A DNA stretch of 6,338 nucleotides from Ferrovum sp. (GCA_027450105.1 DAIDKJ010000080.1:1-6338); one strand, 5' to 3'; counted from the first letter of the stretch, positions 1 through 5,987 are shown. Notes: generated by a model from the sequence alone, not told the origin. Translations and numbers: made by a program.

Positions 1-1719
1 GATGTAGTCCATTTGGGGGACGCCGGTGGTGGCGGAGTAGCCGAGCCAGGAGACCTGGACGGGAGCGGGGCGCCAGGCGAAGAGGGGGAGGCGGTTATGG
101 GCGGAATGTCCGGAGAGGTCGAAGAGGATCTGGATGCCCTGGGAGCGGATGAGTGCGCAGGCTTGGGCATCGTTGAGGGTGTAGAGGGGATGCCAGGCGT
201 GGAACAGGGGGCGCAGACGCTGGGTGACGGCATCTTCCTTGGGTGTGGTGGGATAGGCGAAGCACTGGAACTGGGTACGGTTCAGATGCTGCAGCAGGGG
301 CTCCAGAAAAATAGAGACGGAATGATCCCTGAAATCCCCCGAGACGAAACCGATGCGCAGAGGCGCAGTGTCGGCAAGGGCCTTTAGGTTGGCATGAACA
401 GATGAGGAAAGCCAGTCCGGAATCGGAGCGTGGGAAGCCAATTGACTCACCAGTTCACCATATCGCCGTGCGTCCGGTGAAATCGAAGAGTGATCCTGCT
501 GTGCGGAGTATTGCCCATTGAGCAGCAGGTTGCTAAGAATATGGGCTGCGTGCGGGTCAGCATTCAAGGCCTTTCTAAAACAGATTTCGGCTTTTTCGTA
601 TTGATGCTCGCGGGCGAACAGATTACCCAGATTATTGAACGGATCAGTAAATTCCGGGTTGAGTGTGGCTGCACGTTCCAGAAATCCGCGTGCATCTTCA
701 TGCTCTCGGTGTTGACTGCTTAATAGCGCGCCCAGATTATTGAGTGCATCGGTATGATTGGGGTTTATGGCCAGGGTTGCACGATATATGGACTCTGCGG
801 ACTGGGAATTACCGATCTTGCTATACAGCACACCTAAATTATTGAGTGCTCCCAAGTGATTGGGTTGTTCAGTCAAAATCTGATTAAGAACTTCTTCTGC
901 CTTGGCATATCTGAATTGCTCGCACAGGAGTGTTCCCAAATTGACGCGCGCCTCCAGATAGTCTGGTTGCAGACTGATTGCCTGGTGCAGAGCGGATTCT
1001 GCTTCGTCAAACTGTCCAAGATGGGTTAAAGCTTGTCCCAGATTGTTATAGGACTCTGCATGGTCCGGCTTGATCCGCAAGGCTTCACGAAAAAGGGGTT
1101 CGGCCAAGGCATACAGCCCGTTGTCGAGCTGTGCAACCCCCAGGTTTGCCAGGATGCTGACATTATCAAGGGCTAGGGCATGGGCTGTGTCCAGTGCTTC
1201 CAAAGCCTGCTCAGGGCGCTCGGTTTTCAGATAAAGCGCTCCCAGCAAGGCCCAGCAAGGAGCAAAGGTGGGGTGGCTATGGGAGAGGGAAAGCGCAATG
1301 GTTTCCAGGGGAGACCACTGTTCGGTATCGTAGAGGGTGTTGGCGGCTTCCAGTTGTTGCAGTACCAAACCCAGATCCGTCAAGCGAGGATGCTGCAGAT
1401 GATGACGTTGTGCCACGGCCAGGAGTTGATGGGCATTGGTCAGGTCGTTGGACTGAATCAAGGCTTCCAGATAGGGCGGCCATAGGTCTGCGCGTTGGGG
1501 TTGGTGTTGCAACGCCTTCAGCAGAAGGGGGGCTGCAGCGGCTGGACGCTGAGTCGCAAGGTAAAACTGGCCGCAAGCCTGATTCAGGGCTACGTCTTCA
1601 GGCCGGTCAAGCAGAAGTTCACGGTACAACGATTCTGCTGCGTGGATATCCCCTTGCTGAAAGAGGGCATGGGCCCGATTCAGGGCATTTCGGAGTTGGC
1701 CTTGGTTGGAGGTGGTCAT
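1..1719 (-). CDS. TPR-repeat GT41 (OGT/SPINDLY-type) glycosyltransferase, 3' end beyond left edge
   Basis: The minus-strand frame is open from the stop at 1810-1812 to base 1 without an internal stop. From ATG 1719 it gives 573 residues. Residues 9-110 hold three degenerate TPR units, and a further divergent stretch follows. Residues 187-391 hold six near-canonical units with the NNLG signature, and a seventh starts at 392. The catalytic domain begins near 454 with LRIGFVSGDFRDHSV, whose His466 aligns with the conserved active-site-region His of human OGT (from memory). It continues with DLSGHS (534-539), WRPAPVQVSWLGY and TTGVPQMDYI at the edge. This order (TPR superhelix, then GT41 N-catalytic half) matches soluble OGT/SPINDLY proteins, which move a sugar from a nucleotide-sugar to protein Ser/Thr or other acceptors. 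The UDP-binding C-terminal half lies outside the window, so activity cannot be judged. ATG 1719 is chosen because AGGA lies 4 nt upstream. There is no signal peptide, so a cytoplasmic location is inferred. Donor and acceptor are unknown. Base composition changes along the gene (see findings). Confidence 0.9.
   Translation of the reverse strand, partial: MTTSNQGQLRNALNRAHALFQQGDIHAAESLYRELLLDRPEDVALNQACGQFYLATQRPAAAAPLLLKALQHQPQRADLWPPYLEALIQSNDLTNAHQLLAVAQRHHLQHPRLTDLGLVLQQLEAANTLYDTEQWSPLETIALSLSHSHPTFAPCWALLGALYLKTERPEQALEALDTAHALALDNVSILANLGVAQLDNGLYALAEPLFREALRIKPDHAESYNNLGQALTHLGQFDEAESALHQAISLQPDYLEARVNLGTLLCEQFRYAKAEEVLNQILTEQPNHLGALNNLGVLYSKIGNSQSAESIYRATLAINPNHTDALNNLGALLSSQHREHEDARGFLERAATLNPEFTDPFNNLGNLFAREHQYEKAEICFRKALNADPHAAHILSNLLLNGQYSAQQDHSSISPDARRYGELVSQLASHAPIPDWLSSSVHANLKALADTAPLRIGFVSGDFRDHSVSIFLEPLLQHLNRTQFQCFAYPTTPKEDAVTQRLRPLFHAWHPLYTLNDAQACALIRSQGIQILFDLSGHSAHNRLPLFAWRPAPVQVSWLGYSATTGVPQMDYI
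532..1161 (-). repeat. Six tandem TPR units visible at protein and DNA level
   Basis: Within the glycosyltransferase gene, residues 187-220, 221-254, 255-288, 289-322, 323-357 and 358-391 are consecutive TPR units. The Asn before Leu-Gly falls at residues 192, 226, 260, 294, 328 and 363. The period is 34 residues (102 nt), apart from one 35-residue unit at 323-357. On the plus strand the repeat shows as a recurring CCCAGATTATTGAGTGC-like word near 626, 731, 832, 935 and 1037. The units form the helical scaffold that binds partner or substrate proteins in this family. Near-identical words at 731-747 and 832-849 suggest fairly recent unit duplication or conversion, which is inference. Confidence 0.85.
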
Positions 1720-1723
1720 TTTT

Positions 1724-1727
1724 TCCT
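1724..1727 (-). promoter_or_regulatory. Ribosome binding site of the TPR-GT41 gene
   Basis: The minus strand reads CCAGGAAAAAATG, so AGGA sits 4 nt before the ATG at 1719. The spacing is slightly short, but this is the only Shine-Dalgarno-like match near an in-frame ATG. It supports residue 1 as MTTSNQGQ. The frame stays open upstream to 1809 but offers no better start there. Confidence 0.5.
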
Positions 1728-1793
1728 GGCAACAAAACTCGATGACAAAAAACCTTCCGGTATGGTGTAACGCTTTGGATCCTCGATCTTTGT

Positions 1794-1824
1794 AGCATAA
1801 ATGATTTGATCAGGAGCGGGTAAA
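1794..1824 (-). promoter_or_regulatory. Weak sigma70-like promoter candidate for the TPR-GT41 gene
   Basis: On the minus strand TTTACC (1824-1819) and TATGCT (1799-1794) resemble -35 and -10 boxes, each with four of six consensus bases. The spacer is 19 nt, longer than the optimum. Transcription would start near 1787, leaving a leader of about 70 nt before ATG 1719. Such matches arise often by chance. Confidence 0.25.
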
Positions 1825-1864
1825 CTGAACGGATTTGCAGGGCCAGTTTGACGTTTGGCTGAAT

Positions 1865-1935
1865 GGATCTTCAGGTTGTATGCTCGGGTGCCATCGACCG
1901 TTTATGATTAAGGATGTGACGGCCTGGTCAGATCC
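1865..1935. repeat. Long imperfect inverted repeat upstream of the EVE gene
   Basis: GGATCT (1865-1870) is complementary to AGATCC (1930-1935), and CAGG (1872-1875) to CCTG (1923-1926). TTGT (1876-1879) pairs with ACGG (1919-1922) using two G-U pairs. That makes 14 pairs, interrupted by one small asymmetric internal loop, around a 39-nt apical segment. It is not followed by a T-run on either strand, so it is not an intrinsic terminator. It could be an operator, a leader structure or a small RNA. Confidence 0.45.
1903..1908 (+). promoter_or_regulatory. Candidate -10 box for the EVE gene
   Basis: TATGAT matches five of six bases of the sigma70 -10 consensus and would start transcription near 1915, about 70 nt before the EVE start codon. 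No good -35 lies at 16-18 nt; TTGTAT at 1876-1881 is 21 nt away. The hexamer lies in the loop of the 1865-1935 inverted repeat. Confidence 0.25.
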
Positions 1936-1974
1936 TTCTTGGAAGGTACGGAATTCTGGAATCATTTCAGCGAC

Positions 1975-1984
1975 GGGGTGGAGG
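1975..1984 (+). promoter_or_regulatory. Ribosome binding site of the EVE gene
   Basis: The purine-rich GGGGTGGAGG lies directly before ATG 1987. GGAGG itself is only 2 nt from the ATG, while the upstream GGGG has more usual spacing. It supports ATG 1987 over an in-frame TTG at 1939, because the family starts with the conserved MNYWLMKSEP sequence. Confidence 0.6.
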
Positions 1985-1986
1985 AC

Positions 1987-2457
1987 ATGAATTACTGGTT
2001 GATGAAATCCGAGCCTTCGGAAGTCAGCGTGGATGACGTGCTGGCAAGCCCTGGGCAACAGGTGGATTGGTTTGGAGTGCGTAACTATCAGGCGCGTAAC
2101 TTCATGCTGCGGGACATGCAGGTAGGGGATGGGGTATTGTTTTATCACTCCAGTTGTGCGCAACCGGGCATCGTGGGTGTGGCTGTGGTGTCTCATCTGG
2201 CACTGCCAGACGAAACGCAGTTTGACCCCGCTTCCCACTATTACGATCCAAAAGCCACGCGTGAAAAGCCGCGCTGGTTTTGTGTGGGGGTACGCGTGCT
2301 CAGGAAAACAGAGTGCTTGAGTTTACAAGCCCTGCGCCAACACCCCGATTTGAGCTCCATGCCGCTCTTGGCTCGCGGCAACCGCTTATCCATTACGCCG
2401 GTGAGCGCAGGGCAATGGAAGGTGATTCAGGGCCTGTTACAGGAATCTTCTAACTAA
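1987..2457 (+). CDS. EVE-domain protein (THYN1-like, PUA-fold)
   Basis: The product has 156 residues and is essentially one complete EVE domain, the usual size of bacterial stand-alone members. Recognisable blocks are NYWLMKSEP (2-10), WFGVRNYQARNFM (28-40), VLFYHSSC (50-57), GIVG (61-64), YYDPK (85-89), PRW (95-97) and MPLLARGNRLSITPV (125-139). The family shares the PUA/YTH-like fold and is thought to recognise modified bases in DNA or RNA. The human relative is THYN1, and no enzymatic activity is known. The protein is probably cytoplasmic, with no signal peptide or membrane segment. In many proteobacteria the gene is reported near zapA, 6S RNA and ygfA; none of these is seen here. It is divergent from the TPR-GT41 gene and convergent with purC, so it is probably transcribed alone. 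Identification is firm; the cellular role is not. Confidence 0.93.
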   Translation: MNYWLMKSEPSEVSVDDVLASPGQQVDWFGVRNYQARNFMLRDMQVGDGVLFYHSSCAQPGIVGVAVVSHLALPDETQFDPASHYYDPKATREKPRWFCVGVRVLRKTECLSLQALRQHPDLSSMPLLARGNRLSITPVSAGQWKVIQGLLQESSN

Positions 2458-2470
2458 GGCGGGTAGTTAG
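2450..2470. repeat. Short perfect inverted repeat at the convergent stop codons
   Basis: CTAACTA (2450-2456) is the exact reverse complement of TAGTTAG (2464-2470), separated by the 7-nt loop AGGCGGG. The left arm holds the purC stop (TAG on the minus strand) and most of the EVE stop (TAA, 2455-2457). Neither strand has a T-run after the stem, so it is at most a weak, non-canonical terminator, and chance is possible. Confidence 0.4.
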
Positions 2471-3337
2471 CCGAGTCAGCGCTTCCTGATAGCGCGCAGC
2501 CGTGCCCTCAACGATCTGGACGGGTAATTCGGGGGCGGGTGGCTGCTTGTTCCAGTGAATGGATTCCAGCCAGTTGCGTACAAACTGTTTGTCAAAACTT
2601 TCGGGACTAGTCCCCGGTTGATACCGATGGCGTGGCCAGAAGCGCGAGGAGTCCGGGGTAAGAACCTCATCCATCAGGGTGAGCTCCCCCGACGGACTCA
2701 GTCCAAACTCGAATTTGGTATCGGCAATGATGATACCCCGTTCCAATGCATAGGCCGCAGCCTTCTGATAAAGTTGCAGGGATACCGCGCGCACTTGGTG
2801 GGCCATGTCCGGCCCAAGCAAGGCGCAGGCACGTTCAAAGTCGATATTTTCGTCATGTGCGCCCACCTCGGCCTTGGTGGCCGGTGTAAAAAGCGGGGTG
2901 GGCAGCCGGGCTGCCTGCTCCAGTCCGGAGGGGAGGGCTATCCCGCAAACGGAACCCGATGCCTGGTACTCTTTCCAGCCTGAACCTTCCAGATAGCCCC
3001 GGACCACGGCCTCGAGGGGTAGCGCCTGCAGGCGTCGGGCCACCACGGCCCGACCGGCCACTTGAGCGCGTTCCTGAGAGGACACCACGCTTCCCGGGTC
3101 GATGCCGCTGAGATGATTGGGGATCAGATCCTTGAAAAACTCAAACCAGAAGTTGGAGACGGTGTTGAGGAGAATGCCCTTGCCGGGAATGGGAGTAGGA
3201 AACACCACATCAAAAGCGGAGAGCCGGTCTGTGGTAACGATCAGCAGATGGGTGTCACCAACGGCATAAATGTCCCGCACTTTGCCGCGGGCAATCAGCG
3301 GCAAGGTGCGAAGGGTGGATTCAAACAGCGCATTCAT
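2450..3337 (-). CDS. purC: Phosphoribosylaminoimidazole-succinocarboxamide (SAICAR) synthase
   Basis: PurC joins CAIR and L-aspartate with ATP to make SAICAR in de novo purine synthesis, in the cytoplasm. The 295-residue product has GKVRDIY (18-24), TTDRLSAFDV (35-44), PIPGKG (49-54), signature one LPLEAVVRGYLEGSG (106-120), HDENI (161-165), signature two IADTKFEFG (204-212) and LMDEVLTPDSSRFW (221-234). It is the longer form seen in betaproteobacteria and fungi, about 60 residues longer than the E. coli enzyme, with an extended C-terminus. The ATG overlaps the pyk stop as ATGA. No Shine-Dalgarno sequence is visible within 20 nt upstream, so translation is probably coupled to pyk. The 3' end overlaps the convergent EVE gene by 8 nt. 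The purE and purK genes that may accompany purC are absent, since the strand switches immediately. Confidence 0.97.
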   Translation of the reverse strand: MNALFESTLRTLPLIARGKVRDIYAVGDTHLLIVTTDRLSAFDVVFPTPIPGKGILLNTVSNFWFEFFKDLIPNHLSGIDPGSVVSSQERAQVAGRAVVARRLQALPLEAVVRGYLEGSGWKEYQASGSVCGIALPSGLEQAARLPTPLFTPATKAEVGAHDENIDFERACALLGPDMAHQVRAVSLQLYQKAAAYALERGIIIADTKFEFGLSPSGELTLMDEVLTPDSSRFWPRHRYQPGTSPESFDKQFVRNWLESIHWNKQPPAPELPVQIVEGTAARYQEALTRLTTRLS

Positions 3338-4767
3338 CGTGCGTGCAGTTGGCCGATACGAATGATCTTCATGGTGTTGGTGCCGCCCGCCAAGCCAATG
3401 GGCTCACCAATGGTGAGCAGGATCAGGTCTCCCGGTTTGACCGCCCCCAAAGAGAGCAGGCGAGCCTCTGCCTGAGCCATGATTTCTGCGGGGCCCAAGG
3501 TGGTATGGGGAAAATTCACCGGGTATACGCCTCGGAACAGGGTGACTTTGCGCTGGGTTTCTTCCAACTGGCTCATGGCATAGATGGGGACGTTGGTATC
3601 CGCCCGTGACATGAGCAGAGCCGTATTGCCACTTTGTGTGAGCGCTGCGATGGCAGTGACTTTCAGGTTGCGGGTAGTGTGGATGACGGCGCGGGCCACG
3701 GCTTTTTCCACCTGATCCACCGGGTCCTGGGTGACATAATCTGCCAGAATTTGTGTGTCTTGTTTTTCGGCTTCGGTACAGACGCGAGACATGGCCGCGA
3801 TGGCTTCCACCGGAAATTGTCCAGCAGCAGATTCGGCCGATAGCATGACGGCATCACTACCATCCAGCACCGCGTTGGCCACATCCGACACCTCGGCCCG
3901 GGTTGGAACCGGGCTGGAAATCATGGACTCCATCATCTGCGTGGCGGTGATGACGGTGCGGTTCATTTGCCGGGCCAGGCGAATCATGCGTTTTTGCAGG
4001 GCGGGAACTGCGGCGTCGCCCACTTCCACTGCCAAATCTCCACGCGCCACCATGATGGAGTCACTGGCCGCAATGATATCTTCCAAAGCTTCGATGGCCT
4101 CGGCGCGCTCGATTTTGGCCTGAATCTGGGCATGTCCACCAGCCTGCTTGAGCAGTGCCCGAGTCATCTGCACGTCTTCGCCAGAGCGTGGGAACGACAA
4201 GGCCAGATAGTCCACTTGCAGACGCGCTGCCAGTTTGATGTCCTCGCGGTCCTTGTCGGTAAGCGCAGGGGCGGTGAGCCCGCCGCCACGACGGTTGATC
4301 CCCTTGTTGTTGGACAAAACGCCGCCTTGAATGACCGTGGTATGGACTTCGTTGCCATCCACGCGATCCACGTGCAATTCGATCTTGCCGTCATCCAGCA
4401 ACAGCGCATCGCCCGCCATGACGTCCCGGGGTAATTCGGGATAATCCAGCCCTACGCGCTGCTGGTCGCCCAGCGTGCAGTCCGCATCCAGAATGAAATG
4501 ATCGCCAGCGGCGAGTTGGATACGTGTGTCACGGAACTTGCCCACCCGAATCTTGGGGCCTTGCAGGTCGCCCAAAATGCCTACCGTTCGTCCCAATTTT
4601 TTGGCAATGGCGCGAATGGTTTCAACCCGTGCCAGATGATCGGCATCGGTCCCATGGGAAAAGTTGAGGCGAGCCACATCCATGCCCGCCAGAATCATGC
4701 GTTCCAATACCTCGGGGCTGCTGGAAGCAGGGCCAATAGTGGCTACGATCTTGGTGCGACGTGGCAT
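3334..4767 (-). CDS. pyk: Pyruvate kinase (PykA/type II-like)
   Basis: This enzyme converts phosphoenolpyruvate and ADP to pyruvate and ATP, the last step of glycolysis. The product has 477 residues, normal for bacteria. Visible motifs are TKIVATIGPASS (5-16), ARLNFSHG (32-39, with Arg33 and Asn35), GDLQGPKIR (66-74), LLLDDGKIE (122-130), SNNKGINRRGGG (152-163), LSFPR (190-194), QAKIERAEAI (216-225, catalytic Lys218 and metal-binding Glu220), MVARGDLAVEVG (239-250, Asp244), TATQMMESM (274-282) and TRAEVSDVANAVLDGSDAVM (289-308). The C-terminal allosteric domain is complete. The LSNNKGIN...GGGLTA region resembles E. coli PykA rather than PykF. The start ATG 4767 gives the conserved MPRRTKIVATIGPASS terminus. 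A GTG at 4800 overlapping the pgk stop would add 11 residues with no family counterpart. Its 4-nt overlap with purC supports operon membership. Confidence 0.97.
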   Translation of the reverse strand: MPRRTKIVATIGPASSSPEVLERMILAGMDVARLNFSHGTDADHLARVETIRAIAKKLGRTVGILGDLQGPKIRVGKFRDTRIQLAAGDHFILDADCTLGDQQRVGLDYPELPRDVMAGDALLLDDGKIELHVDRVDGNEVHTTVIQGGVLSNNKGINRRGGGLTAPALTDKDREDIKLAARLQVDYLALSFPRSGEDVQMTRALLKQAGGHAQIQAKIERAEAIEALEDIIAASDSIMVARGDLAVEVGDAAVPALQKRMIRLARQMNRTVITATQMMESMISSPVPTRAEVSDVANAVLDGSDAVMLSAESAAGQFPVEAIAAMSRVCTEAEKQDTQILADYVTQDPVDQVEKAVARAVIHTTRNLKVTAIAALTQSGNTALLMSRADTNVPIYAMSQLEETQRKVTLFRGVYPVNFPHTTLGPAEIMAQAEARLLSLGAVKPGDLILLTIGEPIGLAGGTNTMKIIRIGQLHAR

Positions 4768-4777
4768 CAGAGGGATA

Positions 4778-4782
4778 CTCCT
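4778..4782 (-). promoter_or_regulatory. Ribosome binding site deciding the pyk start
   Basis: The minus strand reads CCAGGAG followed by 10 nt and then ATG 4767. The spacing is on the long side, but this AGGAG lies in the 29-nt pgk-pyk gap and would be inside the coding region if the GTG at 4800 were used. Confidence 0.55.
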
Positions 4783-4796
4783 GGAATGGTTGTGAT

Positions 4797-5975
4797 TCAC
4801 TGGCTGCGGGTTTCAAGCATGCGCACGGCAGGAAGCTCGCGCCCTTCAAGGAATTCCAGGAAGGCGCCACCACCGGTGGAGATATAGGAAACCTTGTCGG
4901 CAATCTGGTATTTGGCCACGGCGGCCAGGGTATCACCACCGCCTGCGATGGAAAAGGCCGGTGAGTTGGCGATGGCCAGGGCCAGGGCCTTGGTGCCTTC
5001 TCCAAACTGATCGAATTCGAATACCCCCACCGGGCCATTCCACACGATGGTGCCGGCGGACTGGATGATGCCTGCCAGTTGCGCCGAGCTTTGGGGACCA
5101 ATGTCAAAGATCATGTCATCCTCGGCCACCTCATCCACCGACTTGAGGCTGGCAGCGGCCGTTTCGGAAAATTGCTTGCCGGTCACCACATCCACGGGGA
5201 TGGGCACATTGCCTCCACGGGCGCGAGCGGCTTCGATGATCTTCAGTGCCTCGGGAACCAGGTCGGGCTCTGCCAGGGATTTGCCAATTTTTTTGCCGGC
5301 CGCCAACAGAAAGGTATTGGCAATCCCACCGCCCACGATCAGCTGGTCGACTTTTTGCGAGAGGGTGGCCAGTACGGTCAGCTTGGTGGATACCTTGGAA
5401 CCCGCCACAATGGCAACCAGGGGTCGGGCCGGTTCTTTCAAGGCCTTCCCCAGGGCGCCCAGCTCGGCAGAGAGCAAGGGGCCGGCACAGGCCACGGGAG
5501 CGTATTTGGCTACGCCGTGGGTCGAGGCTTCTGCGCGGTGCGCCGTACCAAAGGCGTCCATGACAAATACATCACATAAGGCGGCCATTTGTTGGGACAA
5601 GGCGTCGTCGTCCTTCTTTTCCCCTTTGTTGAAGCGTACGTTCTCGAACAGTACCACCGACCCGGGAGCCACTGTAACGGGTTCATCCAGCCAATGCCGC
5701 AAGAGCGGCACGGGTTGCCCCAGCAGTTCAGACAGGCGCCGGGCGACTGGTGCCAGAGAATTGACCTCGTCAAACACGCCTTCGGTGGGGCGACCCAGAT
5801 GCGACATGAGCATCAAACGGGCACCTGCGGCCAAAGCCTGTTGAATGCCGGGCAGGCTGGCGCGGATGCGCGTATCGTCCGTAATGGTGCCATCCTTGAG
5901 GGGAACGTTCAGGTCAACCCGAATCAGCACGCGTTTGTTGGCAAGATCCAGATCCTGCATGCGAATGATGCTCAT
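4797..5975 (-). CDS. pgk: Phosphoglycerate kinase
   Basis: This enzyme transfers phosphate reversibly between 1,3-bisphosphoglycerate and ADP in glycolysis, gluconeogenesis and the Calvin cycle. The 392-residue product has standard bacterial length. Motifs in order are RVLIRVDLNVP (15-25, substrate Asp/Asn), SHLGRP (58-63), ENVRFNKGEKKDD (111-123), DAFGTAHRAEAST (140-152), AGSKVSTKL (191-199), GGGIANTFL (215-223), WNGPVGVFE (312-320), GGGDTLAAV (345-353) and STGGGAFLEFLEG (366-378). Both Rossmann-like domains and the hinge are complete, with no frameshift. The frame is open upstream to 6071, but the true start is ATG 5975 (MSIIRMQDLDL), preceded by AAGGA at 7 nt; a longer form would run into gap. 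It sits 38 nt after gap and 29 nt before pyk, with no terminator or clear promoter between them. Confidence 0.98.
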   Translation of the reverse strand: MSIIRMQDLDLANKRVLIRVDLNVPLKDGTITDDTRIRASLPGIQQALAAGARLMLMSHLGRPTEGVFDEVNSLAPVARRLSELLGQPVPLLRHWLDEPVTVAPGSVVLFENVRFNKGEKKDDDALSQQMAALCDVFVMDAFGTAHRAEASTHGVAKYAPVACAGPLLSAELGALGKALKEPARPLVAIVAGSKVSTKLTVLATLSQKVDQLIVGGGIANTFLLAAGKKIGKSLAEPDLVPEALKIIEAARARGGNVPIPVDVVTGKQFSETAAASLKSVDEVAEDDMIFDIGPQSSAQLAGIIQSAGTIVWNGPVGVFEFDQFGEGTKALALAIANSPAFSIAGGGDTLAAVAKYQIADKVSYISTGGGAFLEFLEGRELPAVRMLETRSQ

Positions 5976-5982
5976 GGCGAAG

Positions 5983-5987
5983 TCCTT
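5983..5987 (-). promoter_or_regulatory. Ribosome binding site of pgk
   Basis: On the minus strand AAGGA lies 7 nt before the ATG at 5975, an ideal spacing. It fixes the pgk start between the gap stop and the conserved N-terminus. Confidence 0.75.

Larger units (their letters stand above)
1720..1986. other. Divergent intergenic region between TPR-GT41 and EVE genes
   Basis: These 267 nt lie between two divergent start codons and must carry the promoters of both genes unless they are read from elsewhere. I see an AT-richer half near 1731-1830, a weak promoter candidate on each strand, a long imperfect inverted repeat at 1865-1935, and a small unsupported open frame ending at 1990. No tRNA-like or recognised riboswitch pattern was seen. 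Confidence 0.6.

Noticed and set aside
1194..1745. Plus-strand open frames of about 90-180 codons opposite the TPR-GT41 gene
   Set aside because: The minus strand carries a continuous, recognisable TPR protein here. The plus-strand products overlap each other in different frames and resemble nothing.
1800..1980. 6S RNA gene upstream of the EVE gene
   Set aside because: The location is suggestive, and ATGCTCGG at 1880-1887 resembles a short piece of E. coli 6S RNA. The long closing stem and the other conserved blocks are not seen, so it cannot be called.
1939..1986. Upstream TTG start extending the EVE protein by 16 residues
   Set aside because: The family begins at MNYWLMKSEP, the extension has no counterpart, and a purine-rich ribosome site lies just before ATG 1987.
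1810..2238. Minus-strand frame of 142 codons opposite the EVE gene
   Set aside because: The plus-strand EVE protein matches its family end to end, so the antisense frame is a shadow.
2479..2495. Hairpin GCGCT/AGCGC as a terminator after the EVE gene
   Set aside because: The stem has only 5 bp, there is no following T-run, and it lies within purC coding sequence.
3967..4434. Plus-strand frames of up to about 155 codons opposite pyk
   Set aside because: They are antisense to conserved pyruvate kinase motifs and have no plausible product or ribosome site.
5047..5844. Plus-strand open frame of 265 codons antisense to pgk
   Set aside because: It lies wholly opposite pgk, which has full-length family motifs. 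The product is Ser/Ala/Arg-rich with no recognisable domain, typical of an antisense frame in GC-rich coding DNA.
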